The position numbers and the translations under genes are program-made. A stretch of DNA of 64,000 bases, from positions 23,003,713 to 23,067,712 of the forward strand of contig NC_092574.1 of assembly GCF_037975245.1 (NCBI RefSeq), read 5' to 3'. Below the pieces are notes generated by a model, which was given only the letters and a program-made list of their open reading frames with translations, made no database searches and was not told where the DNA came from. Shown here one piece after another: positions 10,917 to 22,800 of this stretch (position 1 is its first letter; every line of letters begins with the position of its first letter). Origin of the DNA: Apostichopus japonicus. Taxonomy: Eukaryota > Echinodermata > Holothuroidea > Aspidochirotida > Stichopodidae.

Positions 10917-11562
10917 CTGTAATGATAAAGAAAATTGTTACCATGAGATTAGAATTTAATCAGACTAAAGAGTTAAATTTTGGAAAGTTTAAAGAATTTG
11001 GATAAGGAGTAGGAAAGCCAATCCTCATTATTGGCATATTGTGGTATAGTGTCAGATGGCACACGACTCTATCAGAAAGATGTAAAAAATGTTTTTTGTA
11101 AAATATTTGGAAAATATCACGGTTTCGAAGAGAAGATTGGAAACTGGAGGAGCCTAAGTATAAAGCCAATAAAGCCACTTGTGCGTGAGTTCTGGTATTA
11201 TTTATTTACTGAATTTTTCTGATAGAAATTAGGCTCATTCTCATTAATATTTCTATCATTCACAGTAAAGACAGTTGAATTTTCTTCTTCTTTAAAAAGT
11301 GATCATATGATAATAAATTCTGTACTTTATCAAGTGAAGTATCCAGCCATCAGTTGTGACCTTCTCTCCTTTCTTTCTGTTCTACCATCCCTATATAGCT
11401 AGTTCTATGCTGGGGGCACCACCATTTTACTTGTATAATTAACATAAGAAAGGCAAATTTTTCTTGAAATCCCTTCCCTGCCACTTTCTGGGTTGCATTG
11501 AATGAGACTGGCACCCGAGCTAAGAAATATGCTATATAGGGAGGGATTGCCATCAACTAAGA
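10917..11562. other. Non-coding stretch
   Basis: No exon or repeat is recognised. The short open frames look random. Confidence 0.35.
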
Positions 11563-11640
11563 GCTGGATAGCTCAGTTGGTAGAGCCATAGGCTTGTTAC
11601 TCAGAGGTAAGAGGTATACCATTCAAATCTCCTTCTATGG
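11563..11640 (+). mobile_element. tRNA-derived SINE head fragment
   Basis: It contains GGATAGCTCAGTTGGTAGAG, a canonical tRNA D-arm and A box (TAGCTCAGTTGG). A decayed B box, CATTCAAATCTC, follows. It is similar to the fragments at 21026-21100 and near 38355-38420, so it belongs to a dispersed family. Confidence 0.6.
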
Positions 11641-11649
11641 ATAAATTTG

Positions 11650-11667
11650 CATATATATACATATATA

Positions 11668-11731
<64 letters not shown>

Positions 11732-11737
11732 TATATA
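11650..11737. repeat. (TA)n microsatellite
   Basis: A nearly uninterrupted TA dinucleotide tract lies immediately 5' of the plus-strand tRNA-like unit. Confidence 0.95.
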
Positions 11738-11808
11738 GTGTCCATAGCCTAGTGGTTAGGGTGTCCGCATATAAAGCGGGAGGCCCGGGTTCGAATCCCG
11801 GTGGAGGC
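11738..11808 (+). ncRNA. tRNA-like unit with intact Pol III boxes (SINE head)
   Basis: This 71-nt segment folds as a near-complete cloverleaf. The acceptor is GTGTCCA/TGGAGGC with one G-G mismatch and one wobble. The D stem is GCCT/GGGT, the anticodon stem TCCGC/GCGGG with loop ATATAAA, and the T arm CCGGG-TTCGAAT-CCCGG is perfect. The A box TAGCCTAGTGG (11745-11755) and B box GGTTCGAATCC (11788-11798) match consensus, and a T6 terminator follows at 11815-11820. The loop would give anticodon ATA, which is unusual, so a tRNA-derived element is more likely than a working tRNA. Its 3' flank ends in an (AT)n tail that it shares tail-to-tail with the minus-strand copy at 11933-12004. Confidence 0.65.
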
Positions 11809-11853
11809 TGGAAGTTTTTTCTATGTTCTGAATTTTCCTTCTCATTACGTTTT

Positions 11854-11857
<4 letters not shown>

Positions 11858-11881
<24 letters not shown>
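11858..11881. repeat. (AT)n tract at the inverted-repeat centre
   Basis: An AT dinucleotide run lies between the plus-strand tRNA-like unit and the first minus-strand unit. It forms the centre of an inverted arrangement whose arms include the tRNA-like heads and about 45 bp of 3' flank. Confidence 0.9.
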
Positions 11882-11885
<4 letters not shown>

Positions 11886-14800
11886 GAAAATCGTAATGAG
11901 TTGGAAAATCAAGAACAGTGAAAAAACTTTCAGCCTCCACCGGGATTCGAACCACGGGCCTCCCGCTCTGTACGCGGACACCCTAACCACTAGGCTATGG
12001 ACGCTGATTGTATGTCCAGAGGTTCGAAACTGGTAAGGAAGATCGTAATTCCACTGTAGGCGTTTGTCACCTATATCGAACAATACTAGTTCTGTTTTTG
12101 GTGACATATTTTGCCCTACTCTAGAGATCAAACATGATGCTATCCAACTCGAAAATCATTTGTGATTCCTAAAGCCGGATCTCGAAAGAGATACTTTGAA
12201 CAGACTTTATGTTAATGCAATGGAAGTAAACGACAAAGGCAAATGAATATATATAAATGAAAATCGTAATGAGTTGGAAAATCAAGAACAGTGAAAAAAC
12301 TTTCAGCCTCCACCGGGATTCGAACCACGGGCCTCCCGCTCTGTACGCGGACACCCTAACCACTAGGCTATGGACGCTGATTGTATGTCCAGAGGTTCGA
12401 AACTGGTAAGGAAGATCGTAATTCCACTGTAGGCGTTTGTCACCTATATCGAACAATACTAGTTCTGTTTTTGGTGACATATTTTGCCCTACTCTAGAGA
12501 TCAAACATGATGCTATCCAACTCGAAAATCATTTGTGATTCCTAAAGCCGGATCTCGAAAGAGATACTTTGAACAGACTTTATGTTAATGCAATGGAAGT
12601 AAACGACAAAGGCAAATGAATATATATAAATGAAAATCGTAATGAGTTGGAAAATCAAGAACAGTGAAAAAACTTTCAGCCTCCACCGGGATTCGAACCA
12701 CGGGCCTCCCGCTCTGTACGCGGACACCCTAACCACTAGGCTATGGACGCTGATTGTATGTCCAGAGGTTCGAAACTGGTAAGGAAGATCGTAATTCCAC
12801 TGTAGGCGTTTGTCACCTATATCGAACAATACTAGTTCTGTTTTTGGTGACATATTTTGCCCTACTCTAGAGATCAAACATGATGCTATCCAACTCGAAA
12901 ATCATTTGTGATTCCTAAAGCCGGATCTCGAAAGAGATACTTTGAACAGACTTTATGTTAATGCAATGGAAGTAAACGACAAAGGCAAATGAATATATAT
13001 AAATGAAAATCGTAATGAGTTGGAAAATCAAGAACAGTGAAAAAACTTTCAGCCTCCACCGGGATTCGAACCACGGGCCTCCCGCTCTGTACGCGGACAC
13101 CCTAACCACTAGGCTATGGACGCTGATTGTATGTCCAGAGGTTCGAAACTGGTAAGGAAGATCGTAATTCCACTGTAGGCGTTTGTCACCTATATCGAAC
13201 AATACTAGTTCTGTTTTTGGTGACATATTTTGCCCTACTCTAGAGATCAAACATGATGCTATCCAACTCGAAAATCATTTGTGATTCCTAAAGCCGGATC
13301 TCGAAAGAGATACTTTGAACAGACTTTATGTTAATGCAATGGAAGTAAACGACAAAGGCAAATGAATATATATAAATGAAAATCGTAATGAGTTGGAAAA
13401 TCAAGAACAGTGAAAAAACTTTCAGCCTCCACCGGGATTCGAACCACGGGCCTCCCGCTCTGTACGCGGACACCCTAACCACTAGGCTATGGACGCTGAT
13501 TGTATGTCCAGAGGTTCGAAACTGGTAAGGAAGATCGTAATTCCACTGTAGGCGTTTGTCACCTATATCGAACAATACTAGTTCTGTTTTTGGTGACATA
13601 TTTTGCCCTACTCTAGAGATCAAACATGATGCTATCCAACTCGAAAATCATTTGTGATTCCTAAAGCCGGATCTCGAAAGAGATACTTTGAACAGACTTT
13701 ATGTTAATGCAATGGAAGTAAACGACAAAGGCAAATGAATATATATAAATGAAAATCGTAATGAGTTGGAAAATCAAGAACAGTGAAAAAACTTTCAGCC
13801 TCCACCGGGATTCGAACCACGGGCCTCCCGCTCTGTACGCGGACACCCTAACCACTAGGCTATGGACGCTGATTGTATGTCCAGAGGTTCGAAACTGGTA
13901 AGGAAGATCGTAATTCCACTGTAGGCGTTTGTCACCTATATCGAACAATACTAGTTCTGTTTTTGGTGACATATTTTGCCCTACTCTAGAGATCAAACAT
14001 GATGCTATCCAACTCGAAAATCATTTGTGATTCCTAAAGCCGGATCTCGAAAGAGATACTTTGAACAGACTTTATGTTAATGCAATGGAAGTAAACGACA
14101 AAGGCAAATGAATATATATAAATGAAAATCGTAATGAGTTGGAAAATCAAGAACAGTGAAAAAACTTTCAGCCTCCACCGGGATTCGAACCACGGGCCTC
14201 CCGCTCTGTACGCGGACACCCTAACCACTAGGCTATGGACGCTGATTGTATGTCCAGAGGTTCGAAACTGGTAAGGAAGATCGTAATTCCACTGTAGGCG
14301 TTTGTCACCTATATCGAACAATACTAGTTCTGTTTTTGGTGACATATTTTGCCCTACTCTAGAGATCAAACATGATGCTATCCAACTCGAAAATCATTTG
14401 TGATTCCTAAAGCCGGATCTCGAAAGAGATACTTTGAACAGACTTTATGTTAATGCAATGGAAGTAAACGACAAAGGCAAATGAATATATATAAATGAAA
14501 ATCGTAATGAGTTGGAAAATCAAGAACAGTGAAAAAACTTTCAGCCTCCACCGGGATTCGAACCACGGGCCTCCCGCTCTGTACGCGGACACCCTAACCA
14601 CTAGGCTATGGACGCTGATTGTATGTCCAGAGGTTCGAAACTGGTAAGGAAGATCGTAATTCCACTGTAGGCGTTTGTCACCTATATCGAACAATACTAG
14701 TTCTGTTTTTGGTGACATATTTTGCCCTACTCTAGAGATCAAACATGATGCTATCCAACTCGAAAATCATTTGTGATTCCTAAAGCCGGATCTCGAAAGA

Positions 14801-17800
14801 GATACTTTGAACAGACTTTATGTTAATGCAATGGAAGTAAACGACAAAGGCAAATGAATATATATAAATGAAAATCGTAATGAGTTGGAAAATCAAGAAC
14901 AGTGAAAAAACTTTCAGCCTCCACCGGGATTCGAACCACGGGCCTCCCGCTCTGTACGCGGACACCCTAACCACTAGGCTATGGACGCTGATTGTATGTC
15001 CAGAGGTTCGAAACTGGTAAGGAAGATCGTAATTCCACTGTAGGCGTTTGTCACCTATATCGAACAATACTAGTTCTGTTTTTGGTGACATATTTTGCCC
15101 TACTCTAGAGATCAAACATGATGCTATCCAACTCGAAAATCATTTGTGATTCCTAAAGCCGGATCTCGAAAGAGATACTTTGAACAGACTTTATGTTAAT
15201 GCAATGGAAGTAAACGACAAAGGCAAATGAATATATATAAATGAAAATCGTAATGAGTTGGAAAATCAAGAACAGTGAAAAAACTTTCAGCCTCCACCGG
15301 GATTCGAACCACGGGCCTCCCGCTCTGTACGCGGACACCCTAACCACTAGGCTATGGACGCTGATTGTATGTCCAGAGGTTCGAAACTGGTAAGGAAGAT
15401 CGTAATTCCACTGTAGGCGTTTGTCACCTATATCGAACAATACTAGTTCTGTTTTTGGTGACATATTTTGCCCTACTCTAGAGATCAAACATGATGCTAT
15501 CCAACTCGAAAATCATTTGTGATTCCTAAAGCCGGATCTCGAAAGAGATACTTTGAACAGACTTTATGTTAATGCAATGGAAGTAAACGACAAAGGCAAA
15601 TGAATATATATAAATGAAAATCGTAATGAGTTGGAAAATCAAGAACAGTGAAAAAACTTTCAGCCTCCACCGGGATTCGAACCACGGGCCTCCCGCTCTG
15701 TACGCGGACACCCTAACCACTAGGCTATGGACGCTGATTGTATGTCCAGAGGTTCGAAACTGGTAAGGAAGATCGTAATTCCACTGTAGGCGTTTGTCAC
15801 CTATATCGAACAATACTAGTTCTGTTTTTGGTGACATATTTTGCCCTACTCTAGAGATCAAACATGATGCTATCCAACTCGAAAATCATTTGTGATTCCT
15901 AAAGCCGGATCTCGAAAGAGATACTTTGAACAGACTTTATGTTAATGCAATGGAAGTAAACGACAAAGGCAAATGAATATATATAAATGAAAATCGTAAT
16001 GAGTTGGAAAATCAAGAACAGTGAAAAAACTTTCAGCCTCCACCGGGATTCGAACCACGGGCCTCCCGCTCTGTACGCGGACACCCTAACCACTAGGCTA
16101 TGGACGCTGATTGTATGTCCAGAGGTTCGAAACTGGTAAGGAAGATCGTAATTCCACTGTAGGCGTTTGTCACCTATATCGAACAATACTAGTTCTGTTT
16201 TTGGTGACATATTTTGCCCTACTCTAGAGATCAAACATGATGCTATCCAACTCGAAAATCATTTGTGATTCCTAAAGCCGGATCTCGAAAGAGATACTTT
16301 GAACAGACTTTATGTTAATGCAATGGAAGTAAACGACAAAGGCAAATGAATATATATAAATGAAAATCGTAATGAGTTGGAAAATCAAGAACAGTGAAAA
16401 AACTTTCAGCCTCCACCGGGATTCGAACCACGGGCCTCCCGCTCTGTACGCGGACACCCTAACCACTAGGCTATGGACGCTGATTGTATGTCCAGAGGTT
16501 CGAAACTGGTAAGGAAGATCGTAATTCCACTGTAGGCGTTTGTCACCTATATCGAACAATACTAGTTCTGTTTTTGGTGACATATTTTGCCCTACTCTAG
16601 AGATCAAACATGATGCTATCCAACTCGAAAATCATTTGTGATTCCTAAAGCCGGATCTCGAAAGAGATACTTTGAACAGACTTTATGTTAATGCAATGGA
16701 AGTAAACGACAAAGGCAAATGAATATATATAAATGAAAATCGTAATGAGTTGGAAAATCAAGAACAGTGAAAAAACTTTCAGCCTCCACCGGGATTCGAA
16801 CCACGGGCCTCCCGCTCTGTACGCGGACACCCTAACCACTAGGCTATGGACGCTGATTGTATGTCCAGAGGTTCGAAACTGGTAAGGAAGATCGTAATTC
16901 CACTGTAGGCGTTTGTCACCTATATCGAACAATACTAGTTCTGTTTTTGGTGACATATTTTGCCCTACTCTAGAGATCAAACATGATGCTATCCAACTCG
17001 AAAATCATTTGTGATTCCTAAAGCCGGATCTCGAAAGAGATACTTTGAACAGACTTTATGTTAATGCAATGGAAGTAAACGACAAAGGCAAATGAATATA
17101 TATAAATGAAAATCGTAATGAGTTGGAAAATCAAGAACAGTGAAAAAACTTTCAGCCTCCACCGGGATTCGAACCACGGGCCTCCCGCTCTGTACGCGGA
17201 CACCCTAACCACTAGGCTATGGACGCTGATTGTATGTCCAGAGGTTCGAAACTGGTAAGGAAGATCGTAATTCCACTGTAGGCGTTTGTCACCTATATCG
17301 AACAATACTAGTTCTGTTTTTGGTGACATATTTTGCCCTACTCTAGAGATCAAACATGATGCTATCCAACTCGAAAATCATTTGTGATTCCTAAAGCCGG
17401 ATCTCGAAAGAGATACTTTGAACAGACTTTATGTTAATGCAATGGAAGTAAACGACAAAGGCAAATGAATATATATAAATGAAAATCGTAATGAGTTGGA
17501 AAATCAAGAACAGTGAAAAAACTTTCAGCCTCCACCGGGATTCGAACCACGGGCCTCCCGCTCTGTACGCGGACACCCTAACCACTAGGCTATGGACGCT
17601 GATTGTATGTCCAGAGGTTCGAAACTGGTAAGGAAGATCGTAATTCCACTGTAGGCGTTTGTCACCTATATCGAACAATACTAGTTCTGTTTTTGGTGAC
17701 ATATTTTGCCCTACTCTAGAGATCAAACATGATGCTATCCAACTCGAAAATCATTTGTGATTCCTAAAGCCGGATCTCGAAAGAGATACTTTGAACAGAC

Positions 17801-19529
17801 TTTATGTTAATGCAATGGAAGTAAACGACAAAGGCAAATGAATATATATAAATGAAAATCGTAATGAGTTGGAAAATCAAGAACAGTGAAAAAACTTTCA
17901 GCCTCCACCGGGATTCGAACCACGGGCCTCCCGCTCTGTACGCGGACACCCTAACCACTAGGCTATGGACGCTGATTGTATGTCCAGAGGTTCGAAACTG
18001 GTAAGGAAGATCGTAATTCCACTGTAGGCGTTTGTCACCTATATCGAACAATACTAGTTCTGTTTTTGGTGACATATTTTGCCCTACTCTAGAGATCAAA
18101 CATGATGCTATCCAACTCGAAAATCATTTGTGATTCCTAAAGCCGGATCTCGAAAGAGATACTTTGAACAGACTTTATGTTAATGCAATGGAAGTAAACG
18201 ACAAAGGCAAATGAATATATATAAATGAAAATCGTAATGAGTTGGAAAATCAAGAACAGTGAAAAAACTTTCAGCCTCCACCGGGATTCGAACCACGGGC
18301 CTCCCGCTCTGTACGCGGACACCCTAACCACTAGGCTATGGACGCTGATTGTATGTCCAGAGGTTCGAAACTGGTAAGGAAGATCGTAATTCCACTGTAG
18401 GCGTTTGTCACCTATATCGAACAATACTAGTTCTGTTTTTGGTGACATATTTTGCCCTACTCTAGAGATCAAACATGATGCTATCCAACTCGAAAATCAT
18501 TTGTGATTCCTAAAGCCGGATCTCGAAAGAGATACTTTGAACAGACTTTATGTTAATGCAATGGAAGTAAACGACAAAGGCAAATGAATATATATAAATG
18601 AAAATCGTAATGAGTTGGAAAATCAAGAACAGTGAAAAAACTTTCAGCCTCCACCGGGATTCGAACCACGGGCCTCCCGCTCTGTACGCGGACACCCTAA
18701 CCACTAGGCTATGGACGCTGATTGTATGTCCAGAGGTTCGAAACTGGTAAGGAAGATCGTAATTCCACTGTAGGCGTTTGTCACCTATATCGAACAATAC
18801 TAGTTCTGTTTTTGGTGACATATTTTGCCCTACTCTAGAGATCAAACATGATGCTATCCAACTCGAAAATCATTTGTGATTCCTAAAGCCGGATCTCGAA
18901 AGAGATACTTTGAACAGACTTTATGTTAATGCAATGGAAGTAAACGACAAAGGCAAATGAATATATATAAATGAAAATCGTAATGAGTTGGAAAATCAAG
19001 AACAGTGAAAAAACTTTCAGCCTCCACCGGGATTCGAACCACGGGCCTCCCGCTCTGTACGCGGACACCCTAACCACTAGGCTATGGACGCTGATTGTAT
19101 GTCCAGAGGTTCGAAACTGGTAAGGAAGATCGTAATTCCACTGTAGGCGTTTGTCACCTATATCGAACAATACTAGTTCTGTTTTTGGTGACATATTTTG
19201 CCCTACTCTAGAGATCAAACATGATGCTATCCAACTCGAAAATCATTTGTGATTCCTAAAGCCGGATCTCGAAAGAGATACTTTGAACAGACTTTATGTT
19301 AATGCAATGGAAGTAAACGACAAAGGCAAATGAATATATATAAATGAAAATCGTAATGAGTTGGAAAATCAAGAACAGTGAAAAAACTTTCAGCCTCCAC
19401 CGGGATTCGAACCACGGGCCTCCCGCTCTGTACGCGGACACCCTAACCACTAGGCTATGGACGCTGATTGTATGTCCAGAGGTTCGAAACTGGTAAGGAA
19501 GATCGTAATTCCACTGTAGGCGTTTGTCA

Positions 19530-19533
<4 letters not shown>
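11881..19533 (-). repeat. Tandem array of 20.5 near-identical 373-bp monomers carrying tRNA-like units
   Basis: Twenty complete monomers run from 11881 to 19340, and a partial one runs to about 19533. The period is exactly 373 bp. The minus-strand conceptual translation is identical in 19 consecutive monomers, so divergence is very low. Each monomer carries on its minus strand a tRNA-like unit (first copy 11933-12004, then every 373 bp; last copy 19393-19464), followed by a T6 tract. The remaining 300 bp are unique to the monomer. Both edges of the array are (AT)n tracts. The 111-codon open frames are a by-product: they read through the tRNA-like unit and have no domain. Recent amplification or gene conversion is the natural reading; assembly error is possible. 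Confidence 0.95.
11933..12004 (-). ncRNA. tRNA-like unit of the 373-bp monomer (first of 21 copies)
   Basis: On the minus strand the unit has acceptor GCGTCCA/TGGAGGC (one mismatch), A box TAGCCTAGTGG, anticodon stem TCCGC/GCGGG with loop GTACAGA, and B box GGTTCGAATCC. A T6 terminator (complement of 11921-11926) lies 6 nt after the 3' end. Compared with the plus-strand copy at 11738-11808 it has an inserted T that breaks two pairs of the T stem. It is unlikely to be aminoacylated but could still be transcribed by Pol III. Confidence 0.6.

Positions 19534-19562
<29 letters not shown>
19532..19562. repeat. (AT)n tract at the right edge of the array
   Basis: The last monomer breaks off inside CACCTATAT and continues as an AT dinucleotide run. 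The array therefore ends at short AT microhomology. Confidence 0.9.
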
Positions 19563-19565
<3 letters not shown>

Positions 19566-19659
19566 GAAATAACCGGCTCACATGTTCAAAATCATCAAAT
19601 GGGGCTTAAGACTTATGAGGATGCCTTGAGAGAATAAATTTGACCTAGTGAATGTTACT

Positions 19660-19815
19660 TCACTTGGTTAGAGAGACAACAATATCAAAACAAGCAAGTT
19701 GTGCATCACTAGTGTCGTACAGCTGGACATTTATCTTGTAATCACCATCGGTCAACCATTCTGGTAGTCCTGTCTGTGGGATTTCTACAGTCGACTTCGG
19801 CAGGTGGTAAGTGCC
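19660..19815 (-). CDS. GM2A: GM2A exon 4 (terminal coding exon)
   Basis: An acceptor, GGTTCACACAG, precedes GGC-ACT-TAC. The exon encodes residues 165-215 and ends in TGA at 19662-19660. It contains the LPKS and LPEWLTDG motifs and the eighth cysteine. No AATAAA or ATTAAA is found on this strand between the stop codon and the array at 19533. Confidence 0.95.
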   Translation of the reverse strand, partial: GTYHLPKSTVEIPQTGLPEWLTDGDYKINVQLYDTSDAQLACFDIVVSLTK

Positions 19816-22800
19816 CTGTGTGAACCATTAAATATATATATACGTTAGGGGAGGAAAGAAGGGAGGAACATGAAAAAGGGAAGTTATTTTGTATTAAGAA
19901 TTTATATAAAAAATATAATTTTTAAATATACACAAATGTTCTTTTAAAGGTCAAAGGTAATGATGATCTCTTTCATTTTGTACTTTGCTTAAATTATAGT
20001 TTTAACTTTCAACTTATGTAATTGTACCGTTGCTTTGATCAGATTCCACCAGAATGAAATACATTTACACTTGTCAACAAGTTGAGCCAAAACAGTCAAA
20101 GTAATGAAAAATTACCCTTGCTTCATGCATGCCTTTACGCTTACAGTAAAATTATGGTAAATGGGTGAAATTATTTGTGAAAATGCCTCTGGATACAAAT
20201 TTGATGTATCCTTCTTTCGCTGTACAAATCTTAGTAATTTTCGTCGAGGCTGTGCAGACTGAAATTACGTTCCAAAAGTGGTTACAAAGCAAGGAAGCTT
20301 ACATTGCTAATTGATGCAGCTGCTGAATATGTATGCCGCAGGACACAAAGTTGAGGGAAACACAAACTATGGCAACCACTGCCACTTACAATGGTCAGAG
20401 TTGATATTTCTCACAATTTGGTTACTTCAGTAAAGTGATTAGAAATTAGATAACTTTCAGTAAAAATGGAATTGAACACCCACCAATGATTTCTGGCACA
20501 ATGAAATGCATACATATATACTAGATGAATAAGGCACATTAAATTAAAAAACACTGAAGCATTGATTATTGTAAATTTATACTTGTGGCTTGCTTTAAAT
20601 TGTTTCTTTTTAACTATGGCCTGTCTGTTGTCAATGGTGATTTTTTTGTTTGGCCTCTGATGTTCCTTCAAATGTTGAGTTTGTTAGTATTGTACAACAT
20701 GTACAAATAAATTAACATTCTAATGTGGATGAAGACTTATAGAAACTCCCCTTGCACTGAATATATAAATGTTGTATTTACATATTTGTGTGACAGATAG
20801 TACCTTCAAACAAGAAGCAGCTGCTCCACCATGGCAAATTGTCTTGTACTTTAGTGGTAAATTTAGCAGTTTCTTTTGATTACAATCCCCTGCTGCTTTG
20901 TGACATGTTTGATCAAATGAAACTGGAGTGTGGTTTCTGGTTTACATGGTATGCAAGTTACTGTGGCTTCTGCCTGGCATTCCCAGCAAAGAAGTAGCTA
21001 TAAGGGGGGATCTCTACCAACTTAGGACTGGATAGTTGGCAGAGCACAGGGCCTGAGTCACTGGTTTGAACCCCCTCTCTACCAAAAATTTTCTTTGTAC
21101 TTTCCTATCATTAAAATTTCCCCAGTCAGTTTTTTTGGTTCTTTATTTACTTAAATATAAGTTTGAACTTTTTGTAACAACTGAAAAAAAATACTTACCT
21201 GTTGAAAGGGACAAGTACATGGCAGGTTGTATGTGCTGAGAGGAGCAGGGCACGGTTGGCCAGCTTTGAATGGTATCATACTACAGCCATCAACATAAGT
21301 ACATGATCCTAAATTGTCAACACATGGAATTTCAACCCAGACAAAAACCTGAAAGTGAAAACATGAAATATCAGAGGACATTTTAAAGGCATTACACCAG
21401 ATTTTAAGCATTAACTAAATCCTAAATTAATTATTGGACTAAAGAAAGTGGGTAGAAAGCAAAAGGAATACGGGGTCAGTTTGAAATGATAGTTCCAAGG
21501 AAAATTATAAATAGCCAGTTTCTTATTCCCATGAAGGAGGATGGGCAGATGCGAACTATTTGGGAATAAAATGATAATTTGTAACACCAAAACTTACCGG
21601 ATCCCTTTATTGCCAAATTGCCTGTTTTCATATGTTCTATGAAAAACCTCTTTCACTTTGGTGTAGAGAATCCTTTGAGATATATAACATCTACCTCATT
21701 GAAGCCCCCCCCCCACCCCCCAAAAAATGACTTGATTTAAATTGATTCACAATTTATTCATTGCAGACTTGTTACTTGGTAAATTTAATGCTGTATCCTG
21801 TATTTTTCAGTCAGTCCGCTACTGAAGTGTGTCTGATTACAATGAAATGGCCAGGCCTTCTAACAGCTGAGAACTATATGGTTTCCAAAAACACAACCAC
21901 ATTACAGAATTTCCTGTACATAAATAAAAGTCTTTGTTGATGCAACCATACATGAGTTTCTAATTTTCCAGTTTTTACAAGATTAGAAGAAAAACTTAGA
22001 GAAATAAAAGAAAATGCTGACAATGTAATTCAAACAGAGGACTGTCACTGTTCATTGTTAATACATTGCGCATACTGTACCTTCTTTTCTACTTTGAGAA
22101 CAGCTTTAGTTGGTGATGTGACGTTCACTCCAACCGAACCCAGGAACTCCACAGTGACGTTGCCGGGAACTACGATTGGGTCAGGGGTCAGGGATGCGGT
22201 CCCTTGGATTGGGGCTGTCTTATTACATGTTTTCACACTGAACTCTTCCACGAAAAGACCTGGACCAACTGTCTGTGATACAAAATGAAAGCAATTGAGT
22301 CTAATTAATATATGTTTTATCCCAATTTTTAAAAGGTTGACACTTCAAGACACTGCCTCTCCCCTCACACAAATACAAGAACGAAGAATAAAAATCAAGA
22401 CTTGTTACTCTTGTTGTAGACAGAGATCCAAAAGCACTTCAGTAATGAACTTGTTTAATAACTCATGGTTCATCTCAAGGTTGAACCTAGAGGTAAAATG
22501 GCATCATTCAATAAAAGCAGCCCCCTGAAATAGCTTCCGATTCTACAGTAAGATAGAAATCAAAGTATTACCTTTCTTATTTTTCACAGATCTTGCAGTT
22601 GTAAAATATAAACAACAGGTGCTGGCAGGGAATGATTTAATGTGTATAAAGATTTTGCATAGCAGTTTTGAATGCTATGAACATAACATTTTTCGGTTCT
22701 GTCTATAAAAACTGCTATGCATTGTTGCACTTGTATAGCAATTTGCATAGTATTTTGCCATTGCGATGGCGGATAAATTATTAAATATCTGGTTGTTTGC

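Noticed and set aside
11738-11808. Functional tRNA gene
   Set aside because: The cloverleaf is nearly complete, but the anticodon would be ATA, the acceptor has a G-G mismatch, and the unit is continuous with a repeated 3' flank and (AT)n tail, so it is a tRNA-derived repeat.
12169-19218. Nineteen identical 111-codon minus-strand open frames
   Set aside because: They are the same frame of a 373-bp tandem monomer and run through a tRNA-like unit. The peptide is the familiar artefact of translating tRNA-derived repeats, with no domain.
11881-19533. CRISPR-like array
   Set aside because: The repeats are contiguous 373-bp monomers without variable spacers, in a eukaryotic context.
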